Of a stretch of 64,000 nucleotides of DNA, positions 1-10,628 are shown one piece after another. The first letter of the stretch is position 1. Each line of letters begins with the position of its first letter. The translations under genes and the position numbers were made by a program. Origin of the DNA: Pseudeuparius sepicola (Eukaryota > Arthropoda > Insecta > Coleoptera > Anthribidae); NCBI GenBank assembly GCA_963920635.1, contig OY987299.1:131437373-131501372 (forward strand), written 5' to 3'. A model generated the notes under the pieces. That model ran no database searches, had not been told where the DNA came from, and saw nothing but the letters and a program-made list of their open reading frames with translations.

Positions 1-340
1 CACCGCGTCTCCGGCACTGGTGGAAGTAGACAGGCTGAATTATTTTTAATTTATATAACTTAATGTGTGTCTACCAAAGTGTAACAAATATGTTTGCCTT
101 AACTGTCTTCCTTTAAGAGAAATTAAAGGAGACTTAATTATTCACTCTACTTCCGAGTGTCTGTCTGTCTTTTCGTAAAAAAAGAGTGCCTACACACTTC
201 TTATAGTTACTGCATAGGTACTTAAATCATTACCTATACGGTTCCAACGAAAAGAATTTTTCCCAGTTCCTTAGAATGTTTTCATTCATTTGAACCGTGT
301 GAAAATGAAAATTTGAAAAATAATAATTAATTTTCTTGAT
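1..340. other. AT-rich sequence, no gene seen
   Basis: No open frame of note and no similarity to the other repeats of the window that I can see. It is the left flank of the first transposon. Confidence 0.5.
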
Positions 341-348
341 GTTAAAAT

Positions 349-1087
349 CTTAGACAAGAAAAGAGAGAGGACGCCTAACAGCGCCCGCGCCGTGTTACCG
401 ACTGGCACATCGCACGACAGGCCAGTGGCGTAGCATGAAACGCGTTCTTAGTAAATATCACAAAAATGTTAAAAATGAAAAGGTAGTTAATTTTGACTTA
501 CATGTAATTTGAAATGTTGGCATTTATTTGCAGATAATTTCCCAAATGTAAAGCTAGTGTCAAGTGCTGAAATATATTTATTTGTGGCGATTTCGAATCA
601 ACAAAATAAAATAAATAATGCACCCCCATGGAAACCAGCCCATATTGTATGAAACTATCATAATCAATTAAGAAATTTTCAATTAAAACGATGTTACAAA
701 ATAATTATATTGGTCTTATTTACAAACAAACCAATGCACTTTATCATACTAAAAGGTAGAAGGAATTTGAAGAAGTTGTATAGAGAAAAAATAAGGTTTT
801 AGGCCATCTTTCAAAAATAGCTTGTTAAATATTTACCTGTGAAGCGAAATCCCGAGCTCTTGCTTTTCACTTCTGCTTTTGCAACCAAACGCTGAACAAT
901 TCACCATCGTAAGAGTATATTTTCCCCTTAATCACAGTTACTTTTAATTCACAAATTCACGAAAATAACTCACAACGTACTCGCTTTGTCTGCCACATAT
1001 AAAATGGCCGCCGTTAGAAACGACGTAACAAAATCTATACACGACAGGGTAGGCCAGCGCGGTTTCCTCTCTCTTTCCTTGTCTAAG
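349..1087. mobile_element. Non-autonomous TIR element with 8-bp target duplication (hAT-like)
   Basis: The element opens with CTTAGACAAGAAAAGAGAGA and closes with the inverted copy (CTTTCCTTGTCTAAG at the end), a TIR of about 22 bp with one mismatch. It is flanked on both sides by GTTAAAAT (341-348 and 1088-1095), an 8-bp target-site duplication. An 8-bp duplication and short TIRs fit hAT, P or Mutator-type elements; with no transposase inside, the superfamily is inference. The 739-bp body is AT-rich and non-coding. A 3.7-kb tandem duplication starts inside it at 373, so the second copy (from 4108) lacks the left TIR. Confidence 0.75.
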
Positions 1088-1329
1088 GTTAAAATAGTTG
1101 TTATTTACTACTAAACTAAGTGCATTTCTTACATAAATTGGGCTGCAATTTCTTTTAATTTTATGTTATAAGTTATAAGTATAAGTGTATCATCTCTTAC
1201 ATAAAGTAGGTATGGCTATTGTTTCTTCTAGTTATAAGTTATAGGTAAAGCTTCTCGCATACAATGGGTAAGTTTCTTCATCTAAAAAATTGTAAAAACA
1301 ACAATAATATTGAAATAAGTTGTTTAAAT

Positions 1330-2131
1330 AAATACATGAAAAAGTAATGAAAAAAAATCATTTGACTTCACTTTATTAGAGGTTAGTAAATCAGACTTCA
1401 TAACAAAAACATTTTAACAAAAAAATTAAAATCGACTTCAAAAATTTGCCCGTATGCACACTCTACTAAAAATTAAAAAAAAAATAACACCGACTTCACA
1501 AATTTGCCCGTATGCACATTTCAACTAAAATTTTAGAAATATTTTCCTCTTTCTAAATTGAGTAGGTAATCGTTGGATTTGGTGACAGTCAAGGCAAGGA
1601 ATTTAAATCTATTTAGATATGAATACATCATATCCTACATACATAATAACTTACTGTCACCGACACCAAAGATAACTCAATTTAGAAAGACAAAACTATT
1701 TCTAAACTTTTAGTAATTTAGGTGTTATTTTTTGTTAATTTTTTTTTTTAATTTTTAGTGGAGTGTGCATACAGGCAAATTTTTGAAGTCGGTTTTAATT
1801 TTTTTTTGTTAATTTTTTTTATTTATTATTTTTTAGTGAATTATTAAGAATTATCGAAATCGGTTCAATATTAAAGTCCGTCCCCTATTTGTCCACCCTT
1901 TTCTCTTCAAATTTAATTTCTCTTCAAATTAAAATGTGACCACCCACCACCCCTAAGGTAACCTCTTTCTAATAAAATAAGAATCATCCAAATCGGTCCA
2001 ATATGAACTTTCATCCCCTATTTATCTACCCTTAGGGGTGGCATTTTTTCTTCAAATTTGAGGTAACAAACATAGAAAAAACACACAACCGAATTGATAA
2101 CCTCCTCCTTTTTTGAAGTGGGTTAAAAATA
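1330..2131. repeat. Fold-back repeat with CGACTTCAAA motifs
   Basis: The sequence carries two direct copies of the block cgacttca-aaatttgcccgtatgcac (1436 and 1492), and inverted versions near 1755-1795. Between them lies a pair of inverted arms around tttctaaattgag (near 1550 and 1676). The right part ends in a segment that recurs inverted at 20117-20180 (gaggaggttatcaattcgg). No coding region is visible. The same family is found at 5065 and 20117-20868. Confidence 0.7.
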
Positions 2132-2133
2132 TA

Positions 2134-2696
2134 CAGGGTGTTCGAAAAATAGACGGAGATATTTTAGAGGGTGATTCCCTGTTAAGAAATATGAAAAAAA
2201 GTTTCTATAAACATGGGTCCGGAAATGCAGAGTTTTCAAGATACAGGATGTTAAATATATTGCATGTCACTGGACAAAATTGGTTTATCAATTTTTGCAA
2301 AAAAAATCACAAGTGCCTTGGAAAACAAATAATCAAAAGCATTTCTAGGAAAGAGTGTTATTGCAACTTTTCCAATATCATAACATAAAGTACACTACAA
2401 CCAATTTTGTCCAGTGACATGCAATAAAACGGTTCTTATTTTTTTTTTTTTCGAAAACGAAGTGAGATAGGAAAACAATACAAGAGGGAAAGAAGTTGTA
2501 TTTTTAGATGCTTAATCAAACAAAAAATATTAAAGTTACAAAAAAGGTAGTGGCGTACATTTTTTTGATAATAATATTCGCTAAGGTGCCCCCCGGGACG
2601 CCACTGGACTTAATAAATTTAATAGAAACTTTTTTTCATATTTCTTAACAGGGAATCACCCTCTAAAATATCTCCGTCTATTTTTCGAACACCCTG
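2134..2696. mobile_element. Fold-back MITE with CAGGGTGTTC ends, TA target site
   Basis: It starts CAGGGTGTTCGAAAAATAG and ends with the exact inverse. The inverted arms are about 74 bp (2134-2207 against 2623-2696) and near perfect. TA flanks both ends, as for Tc1/mariner-type insertion. The body holds a second, inner inverted pair around the words catgtcactggacaaaattgg (2264) and ccaattttgtccagtgac (2401). No transposase is present. Confidence 0.82.
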
Positions 2697-2699
2697 TAT

Positions 2700-3115
2700 T
2701 AATTTTTTAAATTTTCTACCCCCCCCCCCCCACCCGCTACAGCGGCCCCATTTGCATGGCACCTATCCGTTGCCTCCTTGCCCGTATCTCTGCCGAAGAT
2801 CAGAAAACCCGATCGACAAAAAAAAACGTGGGAACAGCCCCTCCGCCCATCGCTCCAGGTCCGGCTTTGTGCGGGGTCGTTCGGGTGTCGCCCGAGTCAC
2901 TTCCGCGCAGGCCGGAAACGCGACCTTCCGACCCCACCGGAGACCCGAGTAATTCGGCATAATACGCGAGTAATTCACGGAGTTCGAAGAGGGGTCGCCG
3001 GCACCGCTAGGAAATGCAAATCGGGGTCTTTAGAGGTGGTGTTTTGTTTGTTGTTTTCGTTATGTGTTGTGGGGATTTGTGAAAGTATAACCCTGATGGT
3101 ATTTTTTAGATAAGC
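2700..3115. other. Poly-C run followed by GC-rich patch
   Basis: A run of C (about 2717-2730) is followed by about 350 bp that is markedly more GC-rich than the surroundings, with short overlapping open frames in several frames on both strands. None has a recognisable domain, and multi-frame openness is expected from base composition. The patch is repeated at 6433-6848 by the tandem duplication. Confidence 0.5.
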
Positions 3116-3190
3116 CATTCAAAATAAGGAGGCAGTGAAGTGTAGGGTTAGTGGACAGCATAATTAATGCCTTTTTATTTTGTCTATACA

Positions 3191-3898
3191 CAGTGTGTCC
3201 CCGGATAAACAATTTTATTTTCAATGTTTCGAAAATAAATTCTGACAAAAAAATCTGCTTGGCCTTAAAATAAAATTAGCATGGAAAAAGTTAAGATTAC
3301 TTGTACTGGGTGACCAGAAAATTGAAAAAAACATTAATTAGCATAAGAGTAAACGGTCTCTATTTGTAGAGTTGCTGAAAAAAGTTATAAAGAAAATTTG
3401 TTCAACTTGGTAGGTGACTTATGTGTACAAAATTTCAAAGCGTTAGGCCCACTTTGATTTTTTATTTTTCTTGTTTTTCTTCGATTGAATGGTTTTCTGT
3501 AAATAGTAGGACAAAACTGTATTAACAATGGAAAGCTGCACATGATGATAAAATTTAATTATTCTAGGTCTATACTTTGTATTTTGGAAAATATTGGAGG
3601 AAACTCAAAGTAGGTAGGCCCGGATTGTCATTTTTTTATCGTATACACAGTTTCAGACTCTGAGTAAATTTTATTTAAACAAACAAGACAAAAAAAGTAT
3701 ATCTGAACAAATTATCTTTAAAACTTCTTCCAGTATCTGTTTACTCTTACGCAAATTAACGTTTTTTCAATTTTCTGGCCATTCAGTATCTATAAGTAAT
3801 GTTAACTTCTTCCATGCCAATCTTATTTTAAGGACAAGCAGACTTTTTTTTATCAAGAATGACTTTTTTTCGAAGAAATGAAAATAATTTTTTTCTTG
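3191..3898. mobile_element. Fold-back element beginning GTGTCCCCGG
   Basis: The left arm (about 3200-3380) runs through gaaaataaattctgac, aatctgcttggcc and gcataagagtaaac. It is matched in inverse by the right arm (about 3735-3898: gtttactcttacgc, ggacaagcagac, attattttc-type end). Arms are imperfect, about 170-200 bp each, around a loop of roughly 350 bp. No coding sequence is seen. A second copy is at 6924-7631. Confidence 0.65.
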
Positions 3899-4107
3899 AA
3901 ATCGGCAGTAGGTACCTAAAGTGTCTCAAAATCGTCATTAAAAGCTCAGAAATCGGCACTGAAGTAGCCCATTATTGTACGATTTTTCAATAAGTAGGTC
4001 AGACGCGGATCCATCGCGCGTCAAAAGTGGCCAAATATTCAAAACCCGTACACATTGCGAAATTGTTACCTATACCAGCGCAATCTTCCTGTATAAATAT
4101 TTTAGGA
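3899..4107. repeat. Family E repeat, left fragment
   Basis: Starting near aaatcggcag and running through cgtcattaaaagctcagaa, this fragment matches 7632-7841, 16290-16540 and, inverted, 27720-27990. It is truncated here by the duplication junction at 4107/4108. Confidence 0.75.
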
Positions 4108-5064
4108 GCCTAACAGCGCCCGCGCCGTGTTACCGACTGGCACATCGCACGACAGGCCAGTGGCGTAGCATGAAACGCGTTCTTAGTAAATATCACAAAA
4201 ATGTTAAAAATGAAAAGGTAGTTAATTTTGACTTACATGTAATTTGAAATGTTGGCATTTATTTGCAGATAATTTCCCAAATGTAAAGCTAGTGTCAAGT
4301 GCTGAAATATATTTATTTGTGGCGATTTCGAATCAACAAAATAAAATAAATAATGCACCCCCATGGAAACCAGCCCATATTGTATGAAACTATCATAATC
4401 AATTAAGAAATTTTCAATTAAAACGATGTTACAAAATAATTATATTGGTCTTATTTACAAACAAACCAATGCACTTTATCATACTAAAAGGTAGAAGGAA
4501 TTTGAAGAAGTTGTATAGAGAAAAAATAAGGTTTTAGGCCATCTTTCAAAAATAGCTTGTTAAATATTTACCTGTGAAGCGAAATCCCGAGCTCTTGCTT
4601 TTCACTTCTGCTTTTGCAACCAAACGCTGAACAATTCACCATCGTAAGAGTATATTTTCCCCTTAATCACAGTTACTTTTAATTCACAAATTCACGAAAA
4701 TAACTCACAACGTACTCGCTTTGTCTGCCACATATAAAATGGCCGCCGTTAGAAACGACGTAACAAAATCTATACACGACAGGGTAGGCCAGCGCGGTTT
4801 CCTCTCTCTTTCCTTGTCTAAGGTTAAAATAGTTGTTATTTACTACTAAACTAAGTGCATTTCTTACATAAATTGGGCTGCAATTTCTTTTAATTTTATG
4901 TTATAAGTTATAAGTATAAGTGTATCATCTCTTACATAAAGTAGGTATGGCTATTGTTTCTTCTAGTTATAAGTTATAGGTAAAGCTTCTCGCATACAAT
5001 GGGTAAGTTTCTTCATCTAAAAAATTGTAAAAACAACAATAATATTGAAATAAGTTGTTTAAAT

Positions 5065-5866
5065 AAATACATGAAAAAGTAATGAAAAAAAATCATTTGA
5101 CTTCACTTTATTAGAGGTTAGTAAATCAGACTTCATAACAAAAACATTTTAACAAAAAAATTAAAATCGACTTCAAAAATTTGCCCGTATGCACACTCTA
5201 CTAAAAATTAAAAAAAAAATAACACCGACTTCACAAATTTGCCCGTATGCACATTTCAACTAAAATTTTAGAAATATTTTCCTCTTTCTAAATTGAGTAG
5301 GTAATCGTTGGATTTGGTGACAGTCAAGGCAAGGAATTTAAATCTATTTAGATATGAATACATCATATCCTACATACATAATAACTTACTGTCACCGACA
5401 CCAAAGATAACTCAATTTAGAAAGACAAAACTATTTCTAAACTTTTAGTAATTTAGGTGTTATTTTTTGTTAATTTTTTTTTTTAATTTTTAGTGGAGTG
5501 TGCATACAGGCAAATTTTTGAAGTCGGTTTTAATTTTTTTTTGTTAATTTTTTTTATTTATTATTTTTTAGTGAATTATTAAGAATTATCGAAATCGGTT
5601 CAATATTAAAGTCCGTCCCCTATTTGTCCACCCTTTTCTCTTCAAATTTAATTTCTCTTCAAATTAAAATGTGACCACCCACCACCCCTAAGGTAACCTC
5701 TTTCTAATAAAATAAGAATCATCCAAATCGGTCCAATATGAACTTTCATCCCCTATTTATCTACCCTTAGGGGTGGCATTTTTTCTTCAAATTTGAGGTA
5801 ACAAACATAGAAAAAACACACAACCGAATTGATAACCTCCTCCTTTTTTGAAGTGGGTTAAAAATA
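5065..5866. repeat. CGACTTCAAA fold-back repeat, duplicated copy
   Basis: This is the copy of 1330-2131 carried in the second unit of the 3.7-kb duplication; same structure, no coding potential. Confidence 0.7.
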
Positions 5867-5868
5867 TA

Positions 5869-6431
5869 CAGGGTGTTCGAAAAATAGACGGAGATATTTT
5901 AGAGGGTGATTCCCTGTTAAGAAATATGAAAAAAAGTTTCTATAAACATGGGTCCGGAAATGCAGAGTTTTCAAGATACAGGATGTTAAATATATTGCAT
6001 GTCACTGGACAAAATTGGTTTATCAATTTTTGCAAAAAAAATCACAAGTGCCTTGGAAAACAAATAATCAAAAGCATTTCTAGGAAAGAGTGTTATTGCA
6101 ACTTTTCCAATATCATAACATAAAGTACACTACAACCAATTTTGTCCAGTGACATGCAATAAAACGGTTCTTATTTTTTTTTTTTTCGAAAACGAAGTGA
6201 GATAGGAAAACAATACAAGAGGGAAAGAAGTTGTATTTTTAGATGCTTAATCAAACAAAAAATATTAAAGTTACAAAAAAGGTAGTGGCGTACATTTTTT
6301 TGATAATAATATTCGCTAAGGTGCCCCCCGGGACGCCACTGGACTTAATAAATTTAATAGAAACTTTTTTTCATATTTCTTAACAGGGAATCACCCTCTA
6401 AAATATCTCCGTCTATTTTTCGAACACCCTG
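5869..6431. mobile_element. Fold-back MITE with CAGGGTGTTC ends, duplicated copy
   Basis: This is identical in structure to 2134-2696, with arms of about 74 bp and TA flanks. Its position at +3735 shows it was carried along by the tandem duplication rather than inserted independently. Confidence 0.82.
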
Positions 6432-6848
6432 TATTAATTTTTTAAATTTTCTACCCCCCCCCCCACCCGCTACAGCGGCCCCATTTGCATGGCACCTATC
6501 CGTTGCCTCCTTGCCCGTATCTCTGCCGAAGATCAGAAAACCCGATCGACAAAAAAAAACGTGGGAACAGCCCCTCCGCCCATCGCTCCAGGTCCGGCTT
6601 TGTGCGGGGTCGTTCGGGTGTCGCCCGAGTCACTTCCGCGCAGGCCGGAAACGCGACCTTCCGACCCCACCGGAGACCCGAGTAATTCGGCATAATACGC
6701 GAGTAATTCACGGAGTTCGAAGAGGGGTCGCCGGCACCGCTAGGAAATGCAAATCGGGGTCTTTAGAGGTGGTGTTTTGTTTGTTGTTTTCGTTATGTGT
6801 TGTGGGGATTTGTGAAAGTATAACCCTGATGGTATTTTTTAGATAAGC
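6432..6848. other. Poly-C and GC-rich patch, duplicated copy
   Basis: This is the copy of 2700-3115 with a shorter poly-C run; no gene is supported. Confidence 0.5.
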
Positions 6849-6923
6849 CATTCAAAATAAGGAGGCAGTGAAGTGTAGGGTTAGTGGACAGCATAATTAA
6901 TGCCTTTTTATTTTGTCTATACA

Positions 6924-7631
6924 CAGTGTGTCCCCGGATAAACAATTTTATTTTCAATGTTTCGAAAATAAATTCTGACAAAAAAATCTGCTTGGCCTTA
7001 AAATAAAATTAGCATGGAAAAAGTTAAGATTACTTGTACTGGGTGACCAGAAAATTGAAAAAAACATTAATTAGCATAAGAGTAAACGGTCTCTATTTGT
7101 AGAGTTGCTGAAAAAAGTTATAAAGAAAATTTGTTCAACTTGGTAGGTGACTTATGTGTACAAAATTTCAAAGCGTTAGGCCCACTTTGATTTTTTATTT
7201 TTCTTGTTTTTCTTCGATTGAATGGTTTTCTGTAAATAGTAGGACAAAACTGTATTAACAATGGAAAGCTGCACATGATGATAAAATTTAATTATTCTAG
7301 GTCTATACTTTGTATTTTGGAAAATATTGGAGGAAACTCAAAGTAGGTAGGCCCGGATTGTCATTTTTTTATCGTATACACAGTTTCAGACTCTGAGTAA
7401 ATTTTATTTAAACAAACAAGACAAAAAAAGTATATCTGAACAAATTATCTTTAAAACTTCTTCCAGTATCTGTTTACTCTTACGCAAATTAACGTTTTTT
7501 CAATTTTCTGGCCATTCAGTATCTATAAGTAATGTTAACTTCTTCCATGCCAATCTTATTTTAAGGACAAGCAGACTTTTTTTTATCAAGAATGACTTTT
7601 TTTCGAAGAAATGAAAATAATTTTTTTCTTG
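6924..7631. mobile_element. GTGTCCCCGG fold-back element, duplicated copy
   Basis: This is the copy of 3191-3898 carried in the second duplication unit. Confidence 0.65.
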
Positions 7632-8103
7632 AAATCGGCAGTAGGTACCTAAAGTGTCTCAAAATCGTCATTAAAAGCTCAGAAATCGGCACTGAAGTAG
7701 CCCATTATTGTACGATTTTTCAATAAGTAGGTCAGACGCGGATCCATCGCGCGTCAAAAGTGGCCAAATATTCAAAACCCGTACACATTGCGAAATTGTT
7801 ACCTATACCAGCGCAATCTTCCTGTATAAATATTTTAGGAGGTTTGAATATCAAGAGATTTGCCGTGGAGGCTGCACAACAGGCAGCAATTTGGTTTTCC
7901 TGTTCGAAGACGCCGTGTCTCATCTTACTTGACCTAGGTAGAGCGATCATCAAAGTCAAGCAACGCCGCGCGCAGTTGCTTTATGAACGGGTGATCCCTT
8001 ATGATTATTTTCTTGCCTAATAAAACATTTTTTTCCGATTTAAAAAAAATATAATATGCGTACCTCGGCACTGAAGTTCGTTTTTTGACTCATGTGGTTT
8101 ATT

Positions 8104-8445
8104 CATTATATATCATATGTTTTTTTTATAGTAAGATAATAATTACTTCCTTAACTAATTTTATGTGGAAATTATTATGATACTTACCAAATTGTGACCC
8201 TTGCACCTGATTTTGATACTTACCTAATTGTGACACTTAACCCGATTTGATACATCATGCGAACTTATGAATTTATTTACTCAAGCTGTGTTGTTTTTGT
8301 TTTCGTTTTTGTTTATACATGTAACTGCACGTTGTAAAATAACAAGCAATGTCATCCACAAATAAGCAGCATTAGTTGCTTCGTGGTATTTTCTGTTTAT
8401 TTACTAATGTACTTGTACTGCACAAATTTTTGTTACTATTTCTTT
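8104..8445. other. AT-rich DNA inserted in family E hairpin, beside LINE tail
   Basis: This contains a short imperfect duplication (gatacttaccaaattgtgac and gatacttacctaattgtgac, near 8179 and 8213). No open frame is evident. It may be the distal 3' untranslated part of the LINE on the minus strand, or unrelated filler. Confidence 0.35.
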
Positions 8446-8787
8446 TTTGGTAAATAAACGGGGAACATTCACTCAGATCCCGGGTATCCCGGATACCAAA
8501 AGGATCTGGCTCGGACGAGACCCTTGCCATGTTATCGGGCCTTAGGTGACATTGATGTTGTTGGATGATCCTGCATTCCCCATGAATTTCCTGACGGTTC
8601 GGGCTGTCGCAAGTAGTACCGCTTTCTGCATGGACCTGTAAAGACTATCAGTTAGACCCAGCTCCTTGATGTTTCTCAGCAAACTTTTTGGTATAACACC
8701 AGTTGTTGACATGATGATTGGAATCGTCTGGACGTTCTCCATGTCCCATTGCCTTCTAATTCGTTCTTCTAAATCTCTGTACTTCGC
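8446..8787 (-). pseudogene. LINE (non-LTR retrotransposon) 3' end, C-terminal ORF fragment
   Basis: On the minus strand an open frame from 8787 to a stop at 8542 reads KYRDLEE...IPIIMSTTGVIPKSL...QKAVLLATARTVRKF. I recognise this as the conserved C-terminal tail of a group of insect R2-type non-LTR retrotransposon polyproteins (known pattern: KYxDL, then PI-V-I-S-TTG-VIPK, then QKAVLL). The 3' untranslated region follows with ggatacccgggatctgag and an A-rich end near 8446. The same 3' terminus recurs at 20360-20420. The copy is strongly 5'-truncated, beginning at an (ATT)n run, and holds no reverse transcriptase. Confidence 0.72.
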
Positions 8788-8788
8788 G

Positions 8789-8824
<36 letters not shown>
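8788..8824. repeat. (ATT)n microsatellite
   Basis: This is about twelve tandem ATT units at the 5'-truncation point of the LINE fragment. Read on the minus strand it adds a run of isoleucines to the open frame, which is not a real protein feature. Confidence 0.95.
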
Positions 8825-8825
<1 letters not shown>

Positions 8826-8929
8826 TTGTGTCAGCCAGAGGCCTCGGCAACTAAATTTCACATGAGTCATAAAAAGTTGAACTTCAGTGCCTTGGTACAT
8901 ACATAACTATTACAAGTAGGTATAGATAA

Positions 8930-9274
8930 TTCCATTCGGAGACACACTGTATACTTGAGAAACAAACCTTCACGTAGGGTGTCTAGGTTCAATTAAACCA
9001 ACTGATTTCGAGAAGCATAAACACCAGTTTATAAAAAAAACACTATCTTGCAACATAAAGAAAATTTCCGACGATGCGACACTGCTATAGGCAAGGTGGC
9101 ATTGTATAAATGTGGGGTCTTAGGTGGCGCGTGGCTCTTAATACTATTATAAAAAATTTATTTAAATACTCTAAATAAGAATAAAATAAACTTTGAAGTA
9201 ATTCAAACCAAAGCAAATCAATAATTTTGTTTTACACAAAACAACAACACACAAATATCTATACACAAAACCAA
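8930..9274. other. AT-rich intergenic DNA
   Basis: I see no gene, hairpin or repeat of the window here. Confidence 0.45.
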
Positions 9275-10010
9275 AATCCGTAAAATAAAGTGCAATTCCT
9301 ATTTCCGTGCACATGGTTATACTGGCCTAAATGGCCTACGTCGACACCTGCTCCGTGGATCTCCGAAGCGCCGACCAATCAAATCGCTACGCTCGCTTTC
9401 TTATTGGCTGCCTCCTTGACTAGGTCGACGTCGATCGCAGAAAAACCTTTGAATTTTATATACAGGTGCGATTTCTGCTGATAAGTTTGGTATTTTTACC
9501 AGTAGCGGAGCGTGGTAAATGCTATGAAAGAGATCACGCCCCGTATATCACTGTGTTCCAAGGGAGTTCATTTATACTTTTACCAGGGTAGCTCGAAAAC
9601 AGGCCAATAAAATACGAGACAAAACACTTTTTTTCCAGATTAAACCAAACCTGGTATTAATAGTGAAAAGAGATGAAGGAGAGAGAGAAGATAGATATTG
9701 TAGTAAAAACAAGTGACTGCATGCTCGCCTAATATAATATCACCAATACTTGCATGGGTTACACTTTTCGACGGCTGGCCACTTGTGCAGCGAAATGCGG
9801 TGGATAGCCGTGCCGTAATTTCACAGATCTTAGGATAGACTTGCGTAAATAGTTATAATCAATATGGCTTTTTAGAGACCTTTTGACAATATTATATGGT
9901 GCATTAATAGTTATAATAAAAATTATGTTGCTTGTAAAATATGTATATTTTTGAAAACTGCGTGATGCTTATGTCCTATGTCCTATATTCTTTTTGTGAT
10001 GTCAATTAGA
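9275..10010. repeat. Family K dispersed repeat
   Basis: Matches 52155-52918 in the opposite orientation over about 730 bp with scattered substitutions and small indels. Shared blocks include actggcctaaatggcctacg/actggcctaactggcctacg, ctgctccgtggatctccg, tgcaagtattggtgat and atgtcctatattctttttg. The GC-rich left third (9300-9470) contains a 63-codon frame with no counterpart that stays open in the other copy. Class of element unknown. Confidence 0.8.
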
Positions 10011-10113
10011 GTTTTCATGCTGTTTCGTGTGACTAGAAATACTATAGGTACCTACTTATATTATTACATAAATACTATACATAAATGGATGCTAGTTTGT
10101 TAAAACTAAATGT

Positions 10114-10323
10114 TCATTCAGAAAATATACGGAATATTTCATCATCGCTGCCTACTTGTGATGTTTTTGGAATCATTGTTAAAATATCTTTAGACGGAGA
10201 AATATAGAAAGTGCCGCAGACCGGTACCTCTCCCGTTGCTTTACATACCTGATCGATTTCTTCGCATTTTCCGCACGGAGCGCGGAAGTCGTTCTTTACG
10301 ATAGGCTTTTGATGGTGCCCCAT
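10114..10323 (-). CDS. Hypothetical 69-residue protein, possibly a first exon
   Basis: An ATG-initiated frame of 69 codons. The product is short and soluble-looking, with CGKC at residues 17-20 and single Cys at about 27 and 36, suggesting possible metal binding; no family is recognised. Codon use looks more balanced than in neighbouring random frames. A TATA box (CTATAAAG, 10415-10422) lies about 95 bp upstream on the same strand. Within the frame, GATCAG|GTATGTAAA is a good splice-donor match, so the real product may leave this frame after about residue 25. No repeat copy of this segment was noticed elsewhere in the window. It could equally be a chance frame. Confidence 0.33.
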   Translation of the reverse strand: MGHHQKPIVKNDFRAPCGKCEEIDQVCKATGEVPVCGTFYISPSKDILTMIPKTSQVGSDDEIFRIFSE

Positions 10324-10414
10324 AGCTCCGGCGCGTACCCGCTGATTTTCGATACGACACGCCGCATGGGAGCTGCCCGCCGAGCCTCTGCTTTACGTAA
10401 CTCAAGTGGCGAGC

Positions 10415-10422
10415 CTTTATAG
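10415..10422 (-). promoter_or_regulatory. TATA box upstream of the 69-codon frame
   Basis: CTATAAAG on the minus strand in a locally GC-richer context. Start of transcription would fall near 10385-10392, giving a 5' leader of about 65 nt before the ATG at 10323. Confidence 0.4.
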
Positions 10423-10628
10423 CACGTATAACTGTGAAATAGACACAGAAATAGTTTTAGTTGTGTTATAGCACCTCCAAGAACAAAAAAGCGCTTGCCT
10501 ATGCATGGTGCAACGTTTTAACTTTTCCTGCTATCAACAATATTACAATCTTGAGCGTCCACCTTGCGGTAAGGTTTGTAAGGTTTATCAGTACTCCACT
10601 TACATACTAGAACAAGACTGATACCAGA

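Larger units (their letters stand above)
373..4107. repeat. 3.7-kb tandem duplication, copy 1
   Basis: Bases 373-4107 recur almost identically at 4108-7841. The offset is 3735 bp before, and 3733 bp after, a poly-C run near 2720, which has two more C in this copy. The left breakpoint lies inside the TIR element at 349 and the right breakpoint lies inside the hairpin-ended repeat that begins near 3899. The junction shows about one base of shared sequence (g). The unit therefore is not itself a transposon; it is a segmental tandem duplication of several nested repeats. Confidence 0.92.
4108..7841. repeat. 3.7-kb tandem duplication, copy 2
   Basis: This is the second copy of 373-4107, in direct orientation and immediately adjacent. 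It contains the same sub-features: the right part of the TIR element (to 4822), the cgacttcaaa element, the fold-back MITE, the poly-C and GC-rich patch, and the gtgtccccgg fold-back. I saw essentially no substitutions, only a poly-C length change, so it is either very recent or an assembly artefact. Confidence 0.92.
7632..8929. repeat. Family E repeat, full copy split by an insertion
   Basis: It matches 16290-16892 and the inverted copy 27545-27990. Its right end is a hairpin: gtacctcggcactgaagtt (8060) is the inverse of aacttcagtgccttggtac (ends 8898). In the 16.8-kb copy the two arms are separated by only a short loop. Here about 730 bp (8104-8831) of foreign DNA containing a LINE 3' end sits in the loop, so the insertion is younger than the element. 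Confidence 0.75.

Noticed and set aside
2752..3113. Overlapping frames of 66-111 codons, repeated at 6485-6846
   Set aside because: All frames of a GC-rich patch are open on both strands; none shows a domain or start context, and they fall in duplicated repeat DNA.
8542..8850. 102-codon frame with a poly-isoleucine run
   Set aside because: The isoleucines are an (ATT)n microsatellite and the first codons belong to another repeat; only the LINE C-terminal part is real.
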